Assembly (NCBI RefSeq): GCF_014196845.1
Contig: NZ_JACIEM010000001.1
Location: 248,001 to 312,000 of the forward strand
Direction: 5' to 3'
From: Aurantimonas endophytica
Lineage (GTDB): Bacteria; Pseudomonadota; Alphaproteobacteria; Rhizobiales; Rhizobiaceae
DNA: 64,000 nt
Shown: piece after piece, positions 7,723 through 15,998 of the stretch
How positions within the stretch are numbered: position 1 is the stretch's first letter
Layout: each line of letters starts with the position of its first letter
The notes under the pieces: generated by a model
Told to the model about the DNA's origin: nothing
The model's input: the letters and a program-made list of their open reading frames with translations, nothing else
The model's database searches: none
Made by a program: the position numbers and the translations under genes

Positions 7723-8721
7723 ATGACCATCTTCACCAGGCACATCCACGCATTGTCGGTCGCACTCGGCGCCTGCCTAGCCGGGCTCGGCGGCGCTGCC
7801 GCGCAGGACACCCACACGCTGCGGTTCAACCACGTGCTCGGGCCGAACGAGCCGTTCCACCAAGGCTTCGAGCAATGGGCTGAGCGCGTCGCTGAGCGCA
7901 CCAATGGCGGCCTGACCATCGAGGTCTTCCACAGCGCCCAGCTCGGCGTCGAGGAGGACATGATCGAGCAGATCCGCCAGGGCGCTAATTTCGGCCAAAA
8001 TACCGACGCGGCGCGGCTTGGCAATTACGTCCCCGGCATTGCCATCGTGAACGGGCCGTACTTCGTAGAGTCCAACGAGCAAGCCTTTGCGCTGGCCGAT
8101 TCCCCCACCATGCAGCAATGGCAGCAGGAACTCGCCGACCAACATGGGCTGAAGGTTGTGTGCTTCGACTGGGTGCAGGGGTTCCGCAACTTCTACACCA
8201 ACAAAGAAGTTCGCACCCCGGCCGATCTCGCCGGCTTGCGCATCCGTACGCCGCCAGCGCCGATCTGGCAGGAATCGATCCGGGCGCTGGGCGCCGAGCC
8301 GACCGCGATGAATTTCGGCGACGTCTATCCCGGCTTACAGCAGCAAGCGATCGACGGAGCGGAACTGGTCTATCCCAACATCACCGCGGCCAATCTCAAC
8401 GAGGTGCTGACCCACGCCAACGAGACCAAGCACATCATGCTGGTGAACTTCCAGGTGGTAAGTTCGCAATGGTTTGACGGCCTGCCGGCCGAATTCCAGA
8501 CCGCCTTGGTCGAGGAGTGCCGGACCGCTGGCCAGGAAACCTCCAAGGTGGTCGCCGAAGCGACTGAAGCTGCGCGGCAGACACTTAGGGATGGTGGCAT
8601 GACCATCGTCGAGGACGTCGATCTCGACGCCTTCCGCGCGGCGGGCGAGAAGGCCTACGAGACGCTCGGTCTCACCGAAGCGAAAAACCAGGTGCAGTCC
8701 GAAATGGCCGGACAGCAATAG
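7723..8721 (+). CDS. dctP: TRAP transporter substrate-binding protein (DctP family)
   Basis: A 332-residue periplasmic protein with a signal peptide of about 28 residues ending in GGAAAQ. The mature part carries the DctP signatures: LRFNHVLGPNEPFHQGFEQW, VEEDMIEQIRQG, then LAGLRIRTPPAPIW with the carboxylate-binding Arg, and MNFGDVYPGLQQQAIDGAE. It captures an organic acid and hands it to the DctQM membrane complex. A strong GGGAGG lies 6-8 bases before the ATG. It is the third gene of the operon; the substrate cannot be read from the sequence. Confidence 0.92.
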   Translation: MTIFTRHIHALSVALGACLAGLGGAAAQDTHTLRFNHVLGPNEPFHQGFEQWAERVAERTNGGLTIEVFHSAQLGVEEDMIEQIRQGANFGQNTDAARLGNYVPGIAIVNGPYFVESNEQAFALADSPTMQQWQQELADQHGLKVVCFDWVQGFRNFYTNKEVRTPADLAGLRIRTPPAPIWQESIRALGAEPTAMNFGDVYPGLQQQAIDGAELVYPNITAANLNEVLTHANETKHIMLVNFQVVSSQWFDGLPAEFQTALVEECRTAGQETSKVVAEATEAARQTLRDGGMTIVEDVDLDAFRAAGEKAYETLGLTEAKNQVQSEMAGQQ

Positions 8722-8742
8722 GCGGTTCCTGTCCGGCGGGAG

Positions 8743-9249
8743 ATGACGATGCGCGCCTTCTATAATGCCGTCCTCAGGGCGGAAGCCATCCTCGCCGGCA
8801 CGTTGCTGCTGCTGATGGTCGGGCTGATCTTCGCGGGCGGCGTCGCCCGGATGATGCATAGCCCGATCAACTGGACGATCGACTTCGCCACCTGCTTCTT
8901 CGCCTGGGCGTGTTTCCTCTGCGCCGACATCGCCTGGCGCAAGGACGCGCTGATGTCGATCGACGTGATCAAGGCGCGGTTGCCGGAAGGGCTCCGGCGG
9001 CTTCTTCAGATCGGCAATTATTTGATCATCATGGCGTTCCTCGGGGTCGGCGTCTATGCGGGCCTCTGGCTAGCCTGGACCAGCCGGGCGCGCAGCTTTC
9101 AGGGCATTCCCGGCATCAGCTATTCCTGGGTGACGATGAGCCTACCGGTCGGGGCCTTCTTGCTGCTGATCACCACCATTGTGAAACTGCGGGCCGAGTT
9201 GCGAAACGACCCGATTGGGGTCGCCGCTTCGGCATCCGAGCAAGGTTGA
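8743..9249 (+). CDS. dctQ: TRAP transporter small permease (DctQ family)
   Basis: A 168-residue membrane protein with four predicted transmembrane helices, at about residues 15-35, 47-65, 90-112 and 130-150. It has the DctQ feature of a charged loop after helix 2 (IAWRKDALMSIDVI). It joins DctM in the membrane and docks the binding protein. The ATG at 8743 has GGGAG just upstream; ATG 8749 is possible. It is 21 bp after dctP and 7 bp before dctM. Confidence 0.9.
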   Translation: MTMRAFYNAVLRAEAILAGTLLLLMVGLIFAGGVARMMHSPINWTIDFATCFFAWACFLCADIAWRKDALMSIDVIKARLPEGLRRLLQIGNYLIIMAFLGVGVYAGLWLAWTSRARSFQGIPGISYSWVTMSLPVGAFLLLITTIVKLRAELRNDPIGVAASASEQG

Positions 9250-9256
9250 TCCCGCT

Positions 9257-10540
9257 ATGCTGATCGTCACGCTCGGCTTCATCGTCCTTCTCGTGATCGG
9301 CATGCCGGTAGCCTTCGCCATCGGCATCGCCGGCGCCTTGTTCTTCTTCCAGAATCCGGAACTGCCGTTCACCATCCCGGCTCAGGTCACGGTGTCGCAG
9401 ACCCAGAACTTCGCCCTGCTGGCGATCCCGCTGTTCATCCTGGCGGGCAATTTCATGAACCGCTCGGGCATCACCGAGCGGCTGCTCGAACTCGCCTCGG
9501 TGATGACCGGACGGCTCAAGGGCGGCCTGGCGCAGGTGTCGCTGGCGCTGTCGGCGCTGATGGGCGGTGTCTCCGGCTCCGCCATCGCCGATGCGGCGAT
9601 GCAAAGTCGCATGCTCGGCGACGAGATGATGCGGCGCGGCTTCACGCGCGGCTTCACCGCAGGCGTCCTTTCCTACGGGTCTGTGCTGACGCCGATCATT
9701 CCCCCCGGCATCGGCATGATCCTTTACGGCACGATCGGCCAGGTCTCGATCGGCCGCCTCTTCGCCGCCGGATTCGCCCCGGCGCTTCTGCTGTGGGTCG
9801 GGTTGGGGCTGGCGATCTGGCTGACCGCGCGCCGACGCGGCTACCAGCCGGAGCGCGCGACGCGCCCGAGCGCCACCGAAGTCGGGCGGGCCTTCACCGG
9901 GGGAATCTGGGCGCTGCTATTCCCGGTGTTTCTGCTGGTCGGACTTAGGATGGGCATCTTCACACCGTCCGAGATCGGCGCCTTCGCGGTGATCTACGCG
10001 ATCCTCATCGGCGTCCTCGTCTACCGCAAGATGCGGCGCCAAGGCTTCGTCGACGGGCTCGAAAGCAGCCTCGCCGATGTTGGCTCGGTGATGTTCCTGA
10101 TCGCCCTGTCGGCGATCTTCACTTACGGCATCGTGCTGGAGCGGGTGCCGGAAACCGTCGCAGGCTTGATTCTCGGGATCACTGATAACGTCTATGGGGC
10201 GATGGTCCTGATTGCGCTTGCGGTCGTGGTAATAGGCTTCTTCATCGACGCGACGGTGCTGATCATCATGCTGACGCCGATCCTCCTGCCGGTGGTGCGG
10301 GAGTTGGGGGCGGATCCGGTGCATTTCGGTATCGTCTTCATTGTTGCCGCGACGATCGGCAACTTCACCCCGCCGGTCGGTGCGGCAATGTACGCCGTCT
10401 GCTCGATCCTGCGCTGCCCGATCGGCGAGTACACGCGCGAATCCGCGCCTCTGCTCCTCGCGGTCGTGGTGGTGACACTGATATTGATTTTCGTCCCGTC
10501 CTTTGTGCTGCTGATCCCCAATTTGATCTTTGGCGGCTGA
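9257..10540 (+). CDS. dctM: TRAP transporter large permease (DctM family)
   Basis: A 427-residue protein with about 12 hydrophobic helices. It contains family motifs such as IGMPVAFAIGIAGALFFF, LLAIPLFILAGNFMNRSG, GGVSGSAIADAAM and TPIIPPGIGMILYG, and near the end GNFTPPVGAAMYAVCSI. It forms the sodium-driven translocation path of the TRAP system. The ATG at 9257 fits the dctQ spacing; the frame is open slightly upstream. It is the last intact gene of the operon and is followed by a broken alcohol dehydrogenase gene. Confidence 0.92.
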   Translation: MLIVTLGFIVLLVIGMPVAFAIGIAGALFFFQNPELPFTIPAQVTVSQTQNFALLAIPLFILAGNFMNRSGITERLLELASVMTGRLKGGLAQVSLALSALMGGVSGSAIADAAMQSRMLGDEMMRRGFTRGFTAGVLSYGSVLTPIIPPGIGMILYGTIGQVSIGRLFAAGFAPALLLWVGLGLAIWLTARRRGYQPERATRPSATEVGRAFTGGIWALLFPVFLLVGLRMGIFTPSEIGAFAVIYAILIGVLVYRKMRRQGFVDGLESSLADVGSVMFLIALSAIFTYGIVLERVPETVAGLILGITDNVYGAMVLIALAVVVIGFFIDATVLIIMLTPILLPVVRELGADPVHFGIVFIVAATIGNFTPPVGAAMYAVCSILRCPIGEYTRESAPLLLAVVVVTLILIFVPSFVLLIPNLIFGG

Positions 10541-10574
10541 CACCGCCCGCACTCCGGCCTACCAGACACTCGGC

Positions 10575-11258
10575 CGGTTTACGCGGGTTTCCTGGCGGAT
10601 GTGTTGCGATGACGGCGCTTTGGTTCGACAAGGCGCCGGCCAGCCTTGAGCCTTGGCAGGCGGCCACTTTGCCGGTGGCGGGGCTGACAGCCGGGTCTGC
10701 GCTCGTGGAAAGCGCTGCCGTGCGCGCCGGCGACACAGTCGTGCTGATCCTCAGCACCGGCGGCGTCGCACCGTTTGGCCCTCAGATCGCCAAAGCAAAC
10801 GGTGCCGAGGTCATCGTCTGCGGCCAGCCCGATAACGGAGCGTGGGTGCGAGCCCTCGGGGCCGATCACTCCGTGGACGCCGGTGCGGACGACTGGATGG
10901 AGGCTGTCTATCGGATCACCGGCGATCGCGGCGCCGACATCGTGCTGGAGGTGATCGGCGGGGCGCATCTCGGCCAATCCGTCGATCTCGCCGCCGGCGG
11001 TGGCCATGTCTGCCAGATCGGCGCTCTCGACGGCTTTGAGTTCAGTTCCCCGAAATGCCCCTGATGTTGAAGAACATCACCATCCACGACATCGGCACCG
11101 GCAGCCGCCGGGCGCTGGAGCGCCTCGTGCGGGCGGTGGACCGCGCCGGCATACGCCCGGGGCTGGACGTGCGCTATCCACTCGCCGAATTGCCGGCCGC
11201 TTTCGAGCATCTCGCGCGCGGTCCTTTCGGCAATGTGGTGATCGACATGATGGGGTGA
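10575..11258 (+). pseudogene. Zinc-type alcohol dehydrogenase (MDR) remnant, truncated and frameshifted
   Basis: The remnant runs through several frames. A segment PVYAGFLADVLR near 10576-10611 is followed, in another frame, by DDGALVR, and then from about 10630 by KAPASLEPWQAATLPVAGLT. That last frame continues through the nucleotide-binding GTGGVA-like region (LSTGGVAPFGPQIAKANGAE) and ADIVLEVIGG to 11064. The end continues in a third frame from about 11055 (LLKNITIHDIGTGSRRALER, ending GNVVIDMMG). The N-terminal catalytic zinc-binding domain, about 110 residues, is missing. It follows dctM on the same strand and may once have been the last operon enzyme. Confidence 0.75.
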
Positions 11259-11488
11259 CGCAAGGCGTCAAGGATATCTCTGCCAGAGCCGTCGACAGCG
11301 TCCGCTTGAGAGACGACCCATCACGAGCGAGAACGACAAGGATGAGTCAACGTCTGCCGCTGTAGCCGGGAAGCGCGAGCGGTCTCGCGAACATCAAGCC
11401 AGACCGACGAGGGTGTCGTAGGGAGATAGGCGTGCCGGCAAGCGTCAGACCACGAGCGGCTCAGGCTGCGAAGCGTCAAAATACGATT

Positions 11489-11890
11489 CTAGGTTGGCGT
11501 ATCGGCATCGTTGTTCCGCATATGGCGGGACGGCCAACCGATCCGAACGAGGAGGCCGTCCGGGCCGTGGATCCCAACCTCGTAGAGACCCCATTCGCGG
11601 TGTCGAAGTACGCCGCCGGGACGAATGATCAGGTCTTCAACCCGGGCGGCGACCGAGGCCACATCCGGCATCCGGATGAAAATCCCGAACGGGTTGTGTT
11701 CGCTTGGGACGCTCCAAGGACCCTTCCCAGCCTGCGTCAGGTGCACCTCGCAACCCAAGCCTGTCATGATGATGTAATCATCATCGCCGCCTGTCCGATC
11801 GAAGCCAAGGCGCTCCCAGAAAGGCAGCGCGGATGGGAGGTCGTTGCAGGGGATGATGGCGAAGGCGCCAATAGCGACGGGGATTGGCAT
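11489..11890 (-). CDS. VOC-superfamily protein (bleomycin-resistance/glyoxalase type)
   Basis: A 133-residue single-domain VOC protein with two beta-alpha-beta-beta-beta modules: IGAFAIIPCNDLPSALPFWERLGF, DYIIMTGLGCEVHLT with a metal-type or ligand-type His, then GIFIRMPDVASVAARVEDL and WGLYEVGIHGPDGLLVRIGW. This layout matches bleomycin-resistance-like or glyoxalase-like proteins. Function could be ligand sequestration or an enzyme activity. The ATG at 11890 is preferred because GGAG precedes it; an ATG at 11902 is possible. It is separated by about 145 bp from the siderophore operon on the same strand. Confidence 0.82.
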   Translation of the reverse strand: MPIPVAIGAFAIIPCNDLPSALPFWERLGFDRTGGDDDYIIMTGLGCEVHLTQAGKGPWSVPSEHNPFGIFIRMPDVASVAARVEDLIIRPGGVLRHREWGLYEVGIHGPDGLLVRIGWPSRHMRNNDADTPT

Positions 11891-12035
11891 GGCTTGCTCC
11901 AATAGCCGATAGTTGTTCCGGAAAGCGGAGGCGACACCGTTCCGCCCCTCTCATCGTTCGTTCTTTGACACCGGAACTCCGATGCTAGGCACGGTGGAAT
12001 GACGGCGAGCCTGACTGAGGCGGAAATGACTGCGG

Positions 12036-12314
12036 TCAGCTCCACTCGAACACTAGATTTTCCTGAAAGGCGAAGCGCTCGACATGCTGGGCGACAACGT
12101 CTTTGAAAACCGCAAGATCCGCGTCGTCCTTGGCTTTCAGGTCGATCGTTAAGGCGTCGGCCTCTGCGGCGAGGCGGGCCTCGCCCAGCGGCAGGGCGAT
12201 GCGGCCCGCGTCTGCCGTGAACTCGGTCTGAAACTTGTGCGACCAGTGCTTGCAGAGCTGCTGGAGATAGCGGCTCGCGTGGGCGGTGGGCACAATGGCG
12301 CAGCTCTGTAGCAT
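12036..12314 (-). CDS. DUF2218-domain protein, last gene of the iron-uptake operon
   Basis: A 92-residue small protein matching DUF2218: an N-terminal AIVPTAHASRYLQQLCKHW segment, an alternating strand region (RIALPLGEARLAAEADALTI) and a C-terminal HVERFAFQENLVFEWS. The family often sits with ferric-siderophore transport genes and is thought to act in iron handling; no reaction is established. It begins 13 bp after the ATPase stop, so it is very probably the sixth gene of the operon. Confidence 0.85.
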   Translation of the reverse strand: MLQSCAIVPTAHASRYLQQLCKHWSHKFQTEFTADAGRIALPLGEARLAAEADALTIDLKAKDDADLAVFKDVVAQHVERFAFQENLVFEWS

Positions 12315-12327
12315 GGGGTGGTTCCTG

Positions 12328-13086
12328 TCAGCGGTGATGGAGCACGAAGGGAATGCCGTCGATCATCTCGACCTGCGTCGGGAAGCCGTAGATGGCTTGA
12401 AGAACGGGCGCTGTCAGGGTCTTCGCAGGCGGCCCGTCCGCGACGATCCGTCCCTGCCGCATGGCCACGATCCGGTCGGCATGGGCGGCCGCATGGTTCA
12501 CGTCGTGGATCACGACGAGGATTGACCGGTGCTCTTCGTCAGCGAGACGGCGGAGCGTGCGCATGAGGTGGCGGGCATGCTGCATGTCGAGGCTGTTGAG
12601 GGGCTCGTCCAGCAGAATCACCGGCGTGTCCTGGCAGACCGTCATCGCGATCAGCGCGCGTTGGCGCTGACCGCCCGACAGCGTCTCCAGGAAGCGGTCG
12701 GCCAGATCGAAGAGCTCGAAGCGCGTCAGCATGGCTTCGACCATGGCGCGATCCGCGCTGGTCAGGCGGCCGTGATTGTGCGGAAAGCGCCCGTAGCCGA
12801 CGAGTTCGCGCACCGTCAGCCGGCTGGCGACCGGCGTCTCCTGGCTGAGGACGGCCATCGAGCGGGCGAGGCGCTGGCCGGACGTCCGGTCGACGGGCAG
12901 GCCGCAGACGTGGATCGAGCCCGTCTGCAACGGCTCCAGCCGCCCGACGAGGCGCAGCAGGCTGGACTTGCCGGCACCGTTCGGCCCGATCAGGGCGGTG
13001 ACCCCGGGGCCGTCGATCGACAGGCTGATATCCCGCAGGATGGGCTGTCCGCCGAGGTCGAGCGCGACGGAGCGGATGTCGATCAT
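12328..13086 (-). CDS. Ferric-siderophore ABC transporter ATP-binding protein
   Basis: A 252-residue ABC ATPase of the FecE/FepC type. The Walker A is GPNGAGKSSL, the signature is LSGGQRQRALIAM, and the Walker B is VILLDEPLNSLD, with the switch His in VIHDVNHAAAHADR. It powers uptake of ferric chelates through the two FecCD-type permeases encoded just upstream. Its ATG overlaps the preceding permease stop by four bases, so translation is coupled. All catalytic motifs are intact. Confidence 0.93.
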   Translation of the reverse strand: MIDIRSVALDLGGQPILRDISLSIDGPGVTALIGPNGAGKSSLLRLVGRLEPLQTGSIHVCGLPVDRTSGQRLARSMAVLSQETPVASRLTVRELVGYGRFPHNHGRLTSADRAMVEAMLTRFELFDLADRFLETLSGGQRQRALIAMTVCQDTPVILLDEPLNSLDMQHARHLMRTLRRLADEEHRSILVVIHDVNHAAAHADRIVAMRQGRIVADGPPAKTLTAPVLQAIYGFPTQVEMIDGIPFVLHHR

Positions 13087-14027
13087 CGACGCGTCCCTTT
13101 CAGGAGAAGCATCAGGAAGACCAGACCACCGGCGAACTCGATGACCACGGCAAGGACAGAGGCGCCGCCAAGCCCGTGCTGGAACAGCGCCTGTCCTCCG
13201 ACGAGGAGAACCATCGCGGTGAGGGCTGCCCCGAGCATCAGCGGGCCGTGACGGCGGGTTCCGATGACGCGCTCGGCGAGTGCCACCGCCAGAAGACCCA
13301 GGAAGGCGATCGGGCCGACGAGGGCGGTCGATACCGCGACGAGGACGGCGACGAGGACGATCACGCCGGACACCGTCCGCGTCCAGTCGACGCCGAGGCC
13401 GGTTGCGGCGTCCCGGCCCAGCGCAAGGATGTCGAGCGCATGCTGCCAGCGCCAGGCGCAGGCGATCACCACCGCAAAAGGCAGCAGCGCGACCAGGGCC
13501 AGGTCGGCCCGGACGCTGGTGAAATCGGCGAAGCGCGTTCCCTGCACCACGGCGAAGTCGTTCGGATCGATCATCCGGGCGAGAAGAGCCGACAGGCTGC
13601 GGAACAGAAAGCCGAGCACGACGCCGACCAGCAGGATACGGGTGAGGTCGATCCGCGCCTTCAGCAGCGGCAGGAACACGGCGAGGGTGAATGCCGTCAA
13701 CAGCAGCGTCTCCCCCGCGAATTTCGACCAGGGTCCCAAGGCGGCGAGGCCGAGCGTTCCGAGGACGAAGACAATACCCGTCTGGAGCATGACGAACAGC
13801 GCGTCGATACCCATGACGCTGGGCGTCAGGATGACGTTGCCGGTGACCGTCTGGAACAGCACCGTCGCGACGGCCATCGCGACGGCGACCTCCAGGAGGA
13901 CGAGAAGGCGGACGCCGCGAAGTTGCAGCGCGAAAATCGGGTCGCCGCGCAGGTTCATCGTCATGAACAGCGCGATAGATGCCAGTGTCAGGCCGGCGAG
14001 AAGGACGAGACGCCGGCGCTCAGCCAT
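13083..14027 (-). CDS. Ferric-siderophore ABC transporter permease (FecCD family), second
   Basis: A 314-residue permease with eight to ten hydrophobic helices. It shows FecCD features: VAVAMAVATVLFQTVTGN near residue 50, LVGVVLGFLFRSL, LGRDAATGLGVDW and a C-terminal VGPIAFLGLLAVALAERV. It resembles the FatC/CeuC branch used with petrobactin- or catechol-type systems. The ATG at 14027 overlaps the end of the first permease by eight bases. The longer open frame upstream is out-of-frame coding sequence of that permease and is discarded. Confidence 0.92.
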   Translation of the reverse strand: MAERRRLVLLAGLTLASIALFMTMNLRGDPIFALQLRGVRLLVLLEVAVAMAVATVLFQTVTGNVILTPSVMGIDALFVMLQTGIVFVLGTLGLAALGPWSKFAGETLLLTAFTLAVFLPLLKARIDLTRILLVGVVLGFLFRSLSALLARMIDPNDFAVVQGTRFADFTSVRADLALVALLPFAVVIACAWRWQHALDILALGRDAATGLGVDWTRTVSGVIVLVAVLVAVSTALVGPIAFLGLLAVALAERVIGTRRHGPLMLGAALTAMVLLVGGQALFQHGLGGASVLAVVIEFAGGLVFLMLLLKGTRR

Positions 14028-14982
14028 GCCGCGTCCTTGGCGACGGACGGCCGAAGAGCAGCCACAGGAAGACTCCGGCTCCGACGATGCCGAGCACGGT
14101 GCCCACCGGGATCTCGTACGGATAGCGCAGGAGGCGGGCGATGATGTCGCAGAAAAGAGTGAGCGCCGCGCCGCCGAGCGCGGCAAGCGGCAGCGCGCCC
14201 TTCAGATCGTCACCCACCATGCGCGTGACGATGTTGCCGACCACCAGACCTACGAAGGGAATCGTGCCGACGACGGTGACGACGAGAGCGGAGGTGACCG
14301 AGACCACGATCAGTCCGAGCCGCATGGTCGCGCGATAGTCGAGCCCCAGCGCCAGCCCGACATCGCGCCCGAGCGACATCAGCGTCAGCCGGTCGGCGAT
14401 CCACCAGGCCAGCGCCAGCGTCAGCAGGCTGACCCACAGGAGTTCGTAGCGACCGCTCATCACGCCGGAGAATTCGCCGCTCGTCCAGACTTCGACATAT
14501 TGCAGGAGGTCTGCCTGCCAGGCCGCGAAGGTCACGCCGGCGCCGATGACCCCGCCATAGATGAGGCCGAAGAGCGGCAGGAGCGCCGGCTGTGTCTGCG
14601 GCAGGCGCCGCGCGGCCGCCAGGAAGATCGCCGTGCCGGCGAGCGCCGTGAGGCTGGCGGCGAACGCCTTGGCGGCGATCGAGGCGGAGGGGAAGAGGAG
14701 CGTCACGGCCAGAATGCCCAGTTCGGCGCTCTGACCCGTTCCCGCCGTCGTCGGTTCGATGAAGCGATTGCGTGCCAGCGTCTGCATGACCAGGCCGGCG
14801 ATAGCGAGCCCCGCACCGGCGAGGATGGCGGCCAGCGAGCGCGGCAGGCGGCTGACGATCAGCAACGTCGACCCTTGCGTCCGCAGATCTCCGGCACCGA
14901 CGAACAGGCTGGCGATCACGAGCAATACCGTCAGGAGCGCCAGGGCCCAGAGGGCTGATCGGCGCCCCCCGAACTGCGTCAC
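14020..14982 (-). CDS. Ferric-siderophore ABC transporter permease (FecCD family), first
   Basis: A 320-residue inner-membrane permease. Family motifs include SRLPRSLAAILAGAGLAIAG, LARNRFIEPTTAGTGQSAELG, LGRDVGLALGLDYRATMRLG and GTIPFVGLVVGNIVTRM, with a C-terminal YPYEIPVGTVLGIVGAGVFL. It pairs with the next gene as a heterodimer. The GTG start overlaps the stop of the binding-protein gene (GTGA). The start is chosen for that overlap and because homology begins at the first helix. Confidence 0.92.
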   Translation of the reverse strand: MTQFGGRRSALWALALLTVLLVIASLFVGAGDLRTQGSTLLIVSRLPRSLAAILAGAGLAIAGLVMQTLARNRFIEPTTAGTGQSAELGILAVTLLFPSASIAAKAFAASLTALAGTAIFLAAARRLPQTQPALLPLFGLIYGGVIGAGVTFAAWQADLLQYVEVWTSGEFSGVMSGRYELLWVSLLTLALAWWIADRLTLMSLGRDVGLALGLDYRATMRLGLIVVSVTSALVVTVVGTIPFVGLVVGNIVTRMVGDDLKGALPLAALGGAALTLFCDIIARLLRYPYEIPVGTVLGIVGAGVFLWLLFGRPSPRTRHG

Positions 14983-15914
14983 TGCACAGCCGCGAAAGCT
15001 TCCGCGAGCGTGTCGGCGACGCGGCCGAGGGCCTGGACGCCGCCACCTGCGATATAGACGTCGGCTGCGGGCAGGTAGACGACCTGTTCGGCCTTCCAAG
15101 CCTTCGTCCCCGCCACCAGCGCGTTGTCGAGCGTCGCCCGGGCATTGGCTTCGCCCGAGCCGATGGCCGCGGCGCGATCGACCACGATCAGCCAGTCCGG
15201 ATCGGCGTTCGCAACGAATTCGAAGGAGACGGCCTCACCATGGATGGCTGCCTCAAGACCCGCCGCGGCCGGTGGCATACCGAGCGTGGTGTAGATCCAG
15301 CCAAAGCGCGAGTTCGGGCCATAGGCGCTGATCTTCGGGCCATTGGTCATCAGGACGAGGCCGGTACCCTTGCTCTCGATCGCCGTGCGCGCTCGCTCCA
15401 GCGCCGCGTCGAGTTCGGCGGCGGCTTCCTGCGCCGTGTCCTCGCGGTCGAAAAGCGCCCCGTAGGCCGCCAGCCGGGACTTCGCCGCGGCGACGAGGTC
15501 GGAATCGCCGATCGTCATGTCGATGCTTTGGGCGACGCGTGCGACCTGCTCGAGCTGGAGAGACGAGCGGCCGCCAACGATGACGAGGTCGGGCGCTAGC
15601 GCATTCAGCGCCTCGAGATCGGGTTCGAAGAGCGTTCCGACCGTCTCTGCCGTGCCCGCGAGCGACTTGAGCTCGGGCAGATAGAGCTTGTCGGGGATCC
15701 CGTCCGGTTCCACGCCCAGGCGGAGCAGCGTGTCGATGGCGGCGATGTCGTAGACGGCGATCCGCTCCGGGACGGCGTCAATCGTGACCGGACCCCGGGC
15801 GGTCTCGATCTCTGCGGCCTGAAGCGTTGTGCACAACGCGAGGAACAGTGGCACGGCAAGGAAGGCGGCGCGATGTCGCGCGCCCCCGCGGGCAAGCGTC
15901 TTGTACAAGCTCAT
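14979..15914 (-). CDS. Periplasmic ferric-siderophore-binding protein (FatB/CeuE-like)
   Basis: A 311-residue class III periplasmic binding protein with a signal peptide ending near residue 34 (LFLALCTTLQAAE). The mature part has the TroA/FatB pattern: ERIAVYDIAAIDTLLRLGV, GTLFEPDLEALNALAPDLVI, VLMTNGPKISAYGPNSRFGW and a long linking helix. It receives ferric chelates from the TonB receptor and delivers them to the permeases. No lipobox is visible, so it is probably soluble. It is 84 bp after the receptor gene and overlaps the permease start. Confidence 0.9.
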   Translation of the reverse strand: MSLYKTLARGGARHRAAFLAVPLFLALCTTLQAAEIETARGPVTIDAVPERIAVYDIAAIDTLLRLGVEPDGIPDKLYLPELKSLAGTAETVGTLFEPDLEALNALAPDLVIVGGRSSLQLEQVARVAQSIDMTIGDSDLVAAAKSRLAAYGALFDREDTAQEAAAELDAALERARTAIESKGTGLVLMTNGPKISAYGPNSRFGWIYTTLGMPPAAAGLEAAIHGEAVSFEFVANADPDWLIVVDRAAAIGSGEANARATLDNALVAGTKAWKAEQVVYLPAADVYIAGGGVQALGRVADTLAEAFAAVQ

Positions 15915-15955
15915 GTCGTTCCTTCCCTTCGTGCACGCGCATGCACCAGGAGCGC

Positions 15956-15990
15956 TTGCCGCCGCGGCGGCCCTTCGACCGCCGCCGCAA
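15956..15990 (-). promoter_or_regulatory. GC-rich hairpin between receptor and binding-protein genes
   Basis: The intercistronic gap contains GGCGGC (15966-15971) and GCCGCC (15981-15986) around a 9-nt loop, closed outside by TTGC/GCAA. There is no U tract. It may act as a processing or partial-termination element that lowers expression of the ABC genes relative to the receptor. This is inferred from position and structure only. Confidence 0.35.
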
Positions 15991-15998
15991 TGGTCCAT

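Noticed and set aside
13264-14958. Long plus-strand open frame (564 codons) opposite the two siderophore permeases
   Set aside because: It is antisense to two clearly conserved permeases, is rich in Arg/Ser/Thr of low complexity and has no domain; it is a GC-driven shadow.
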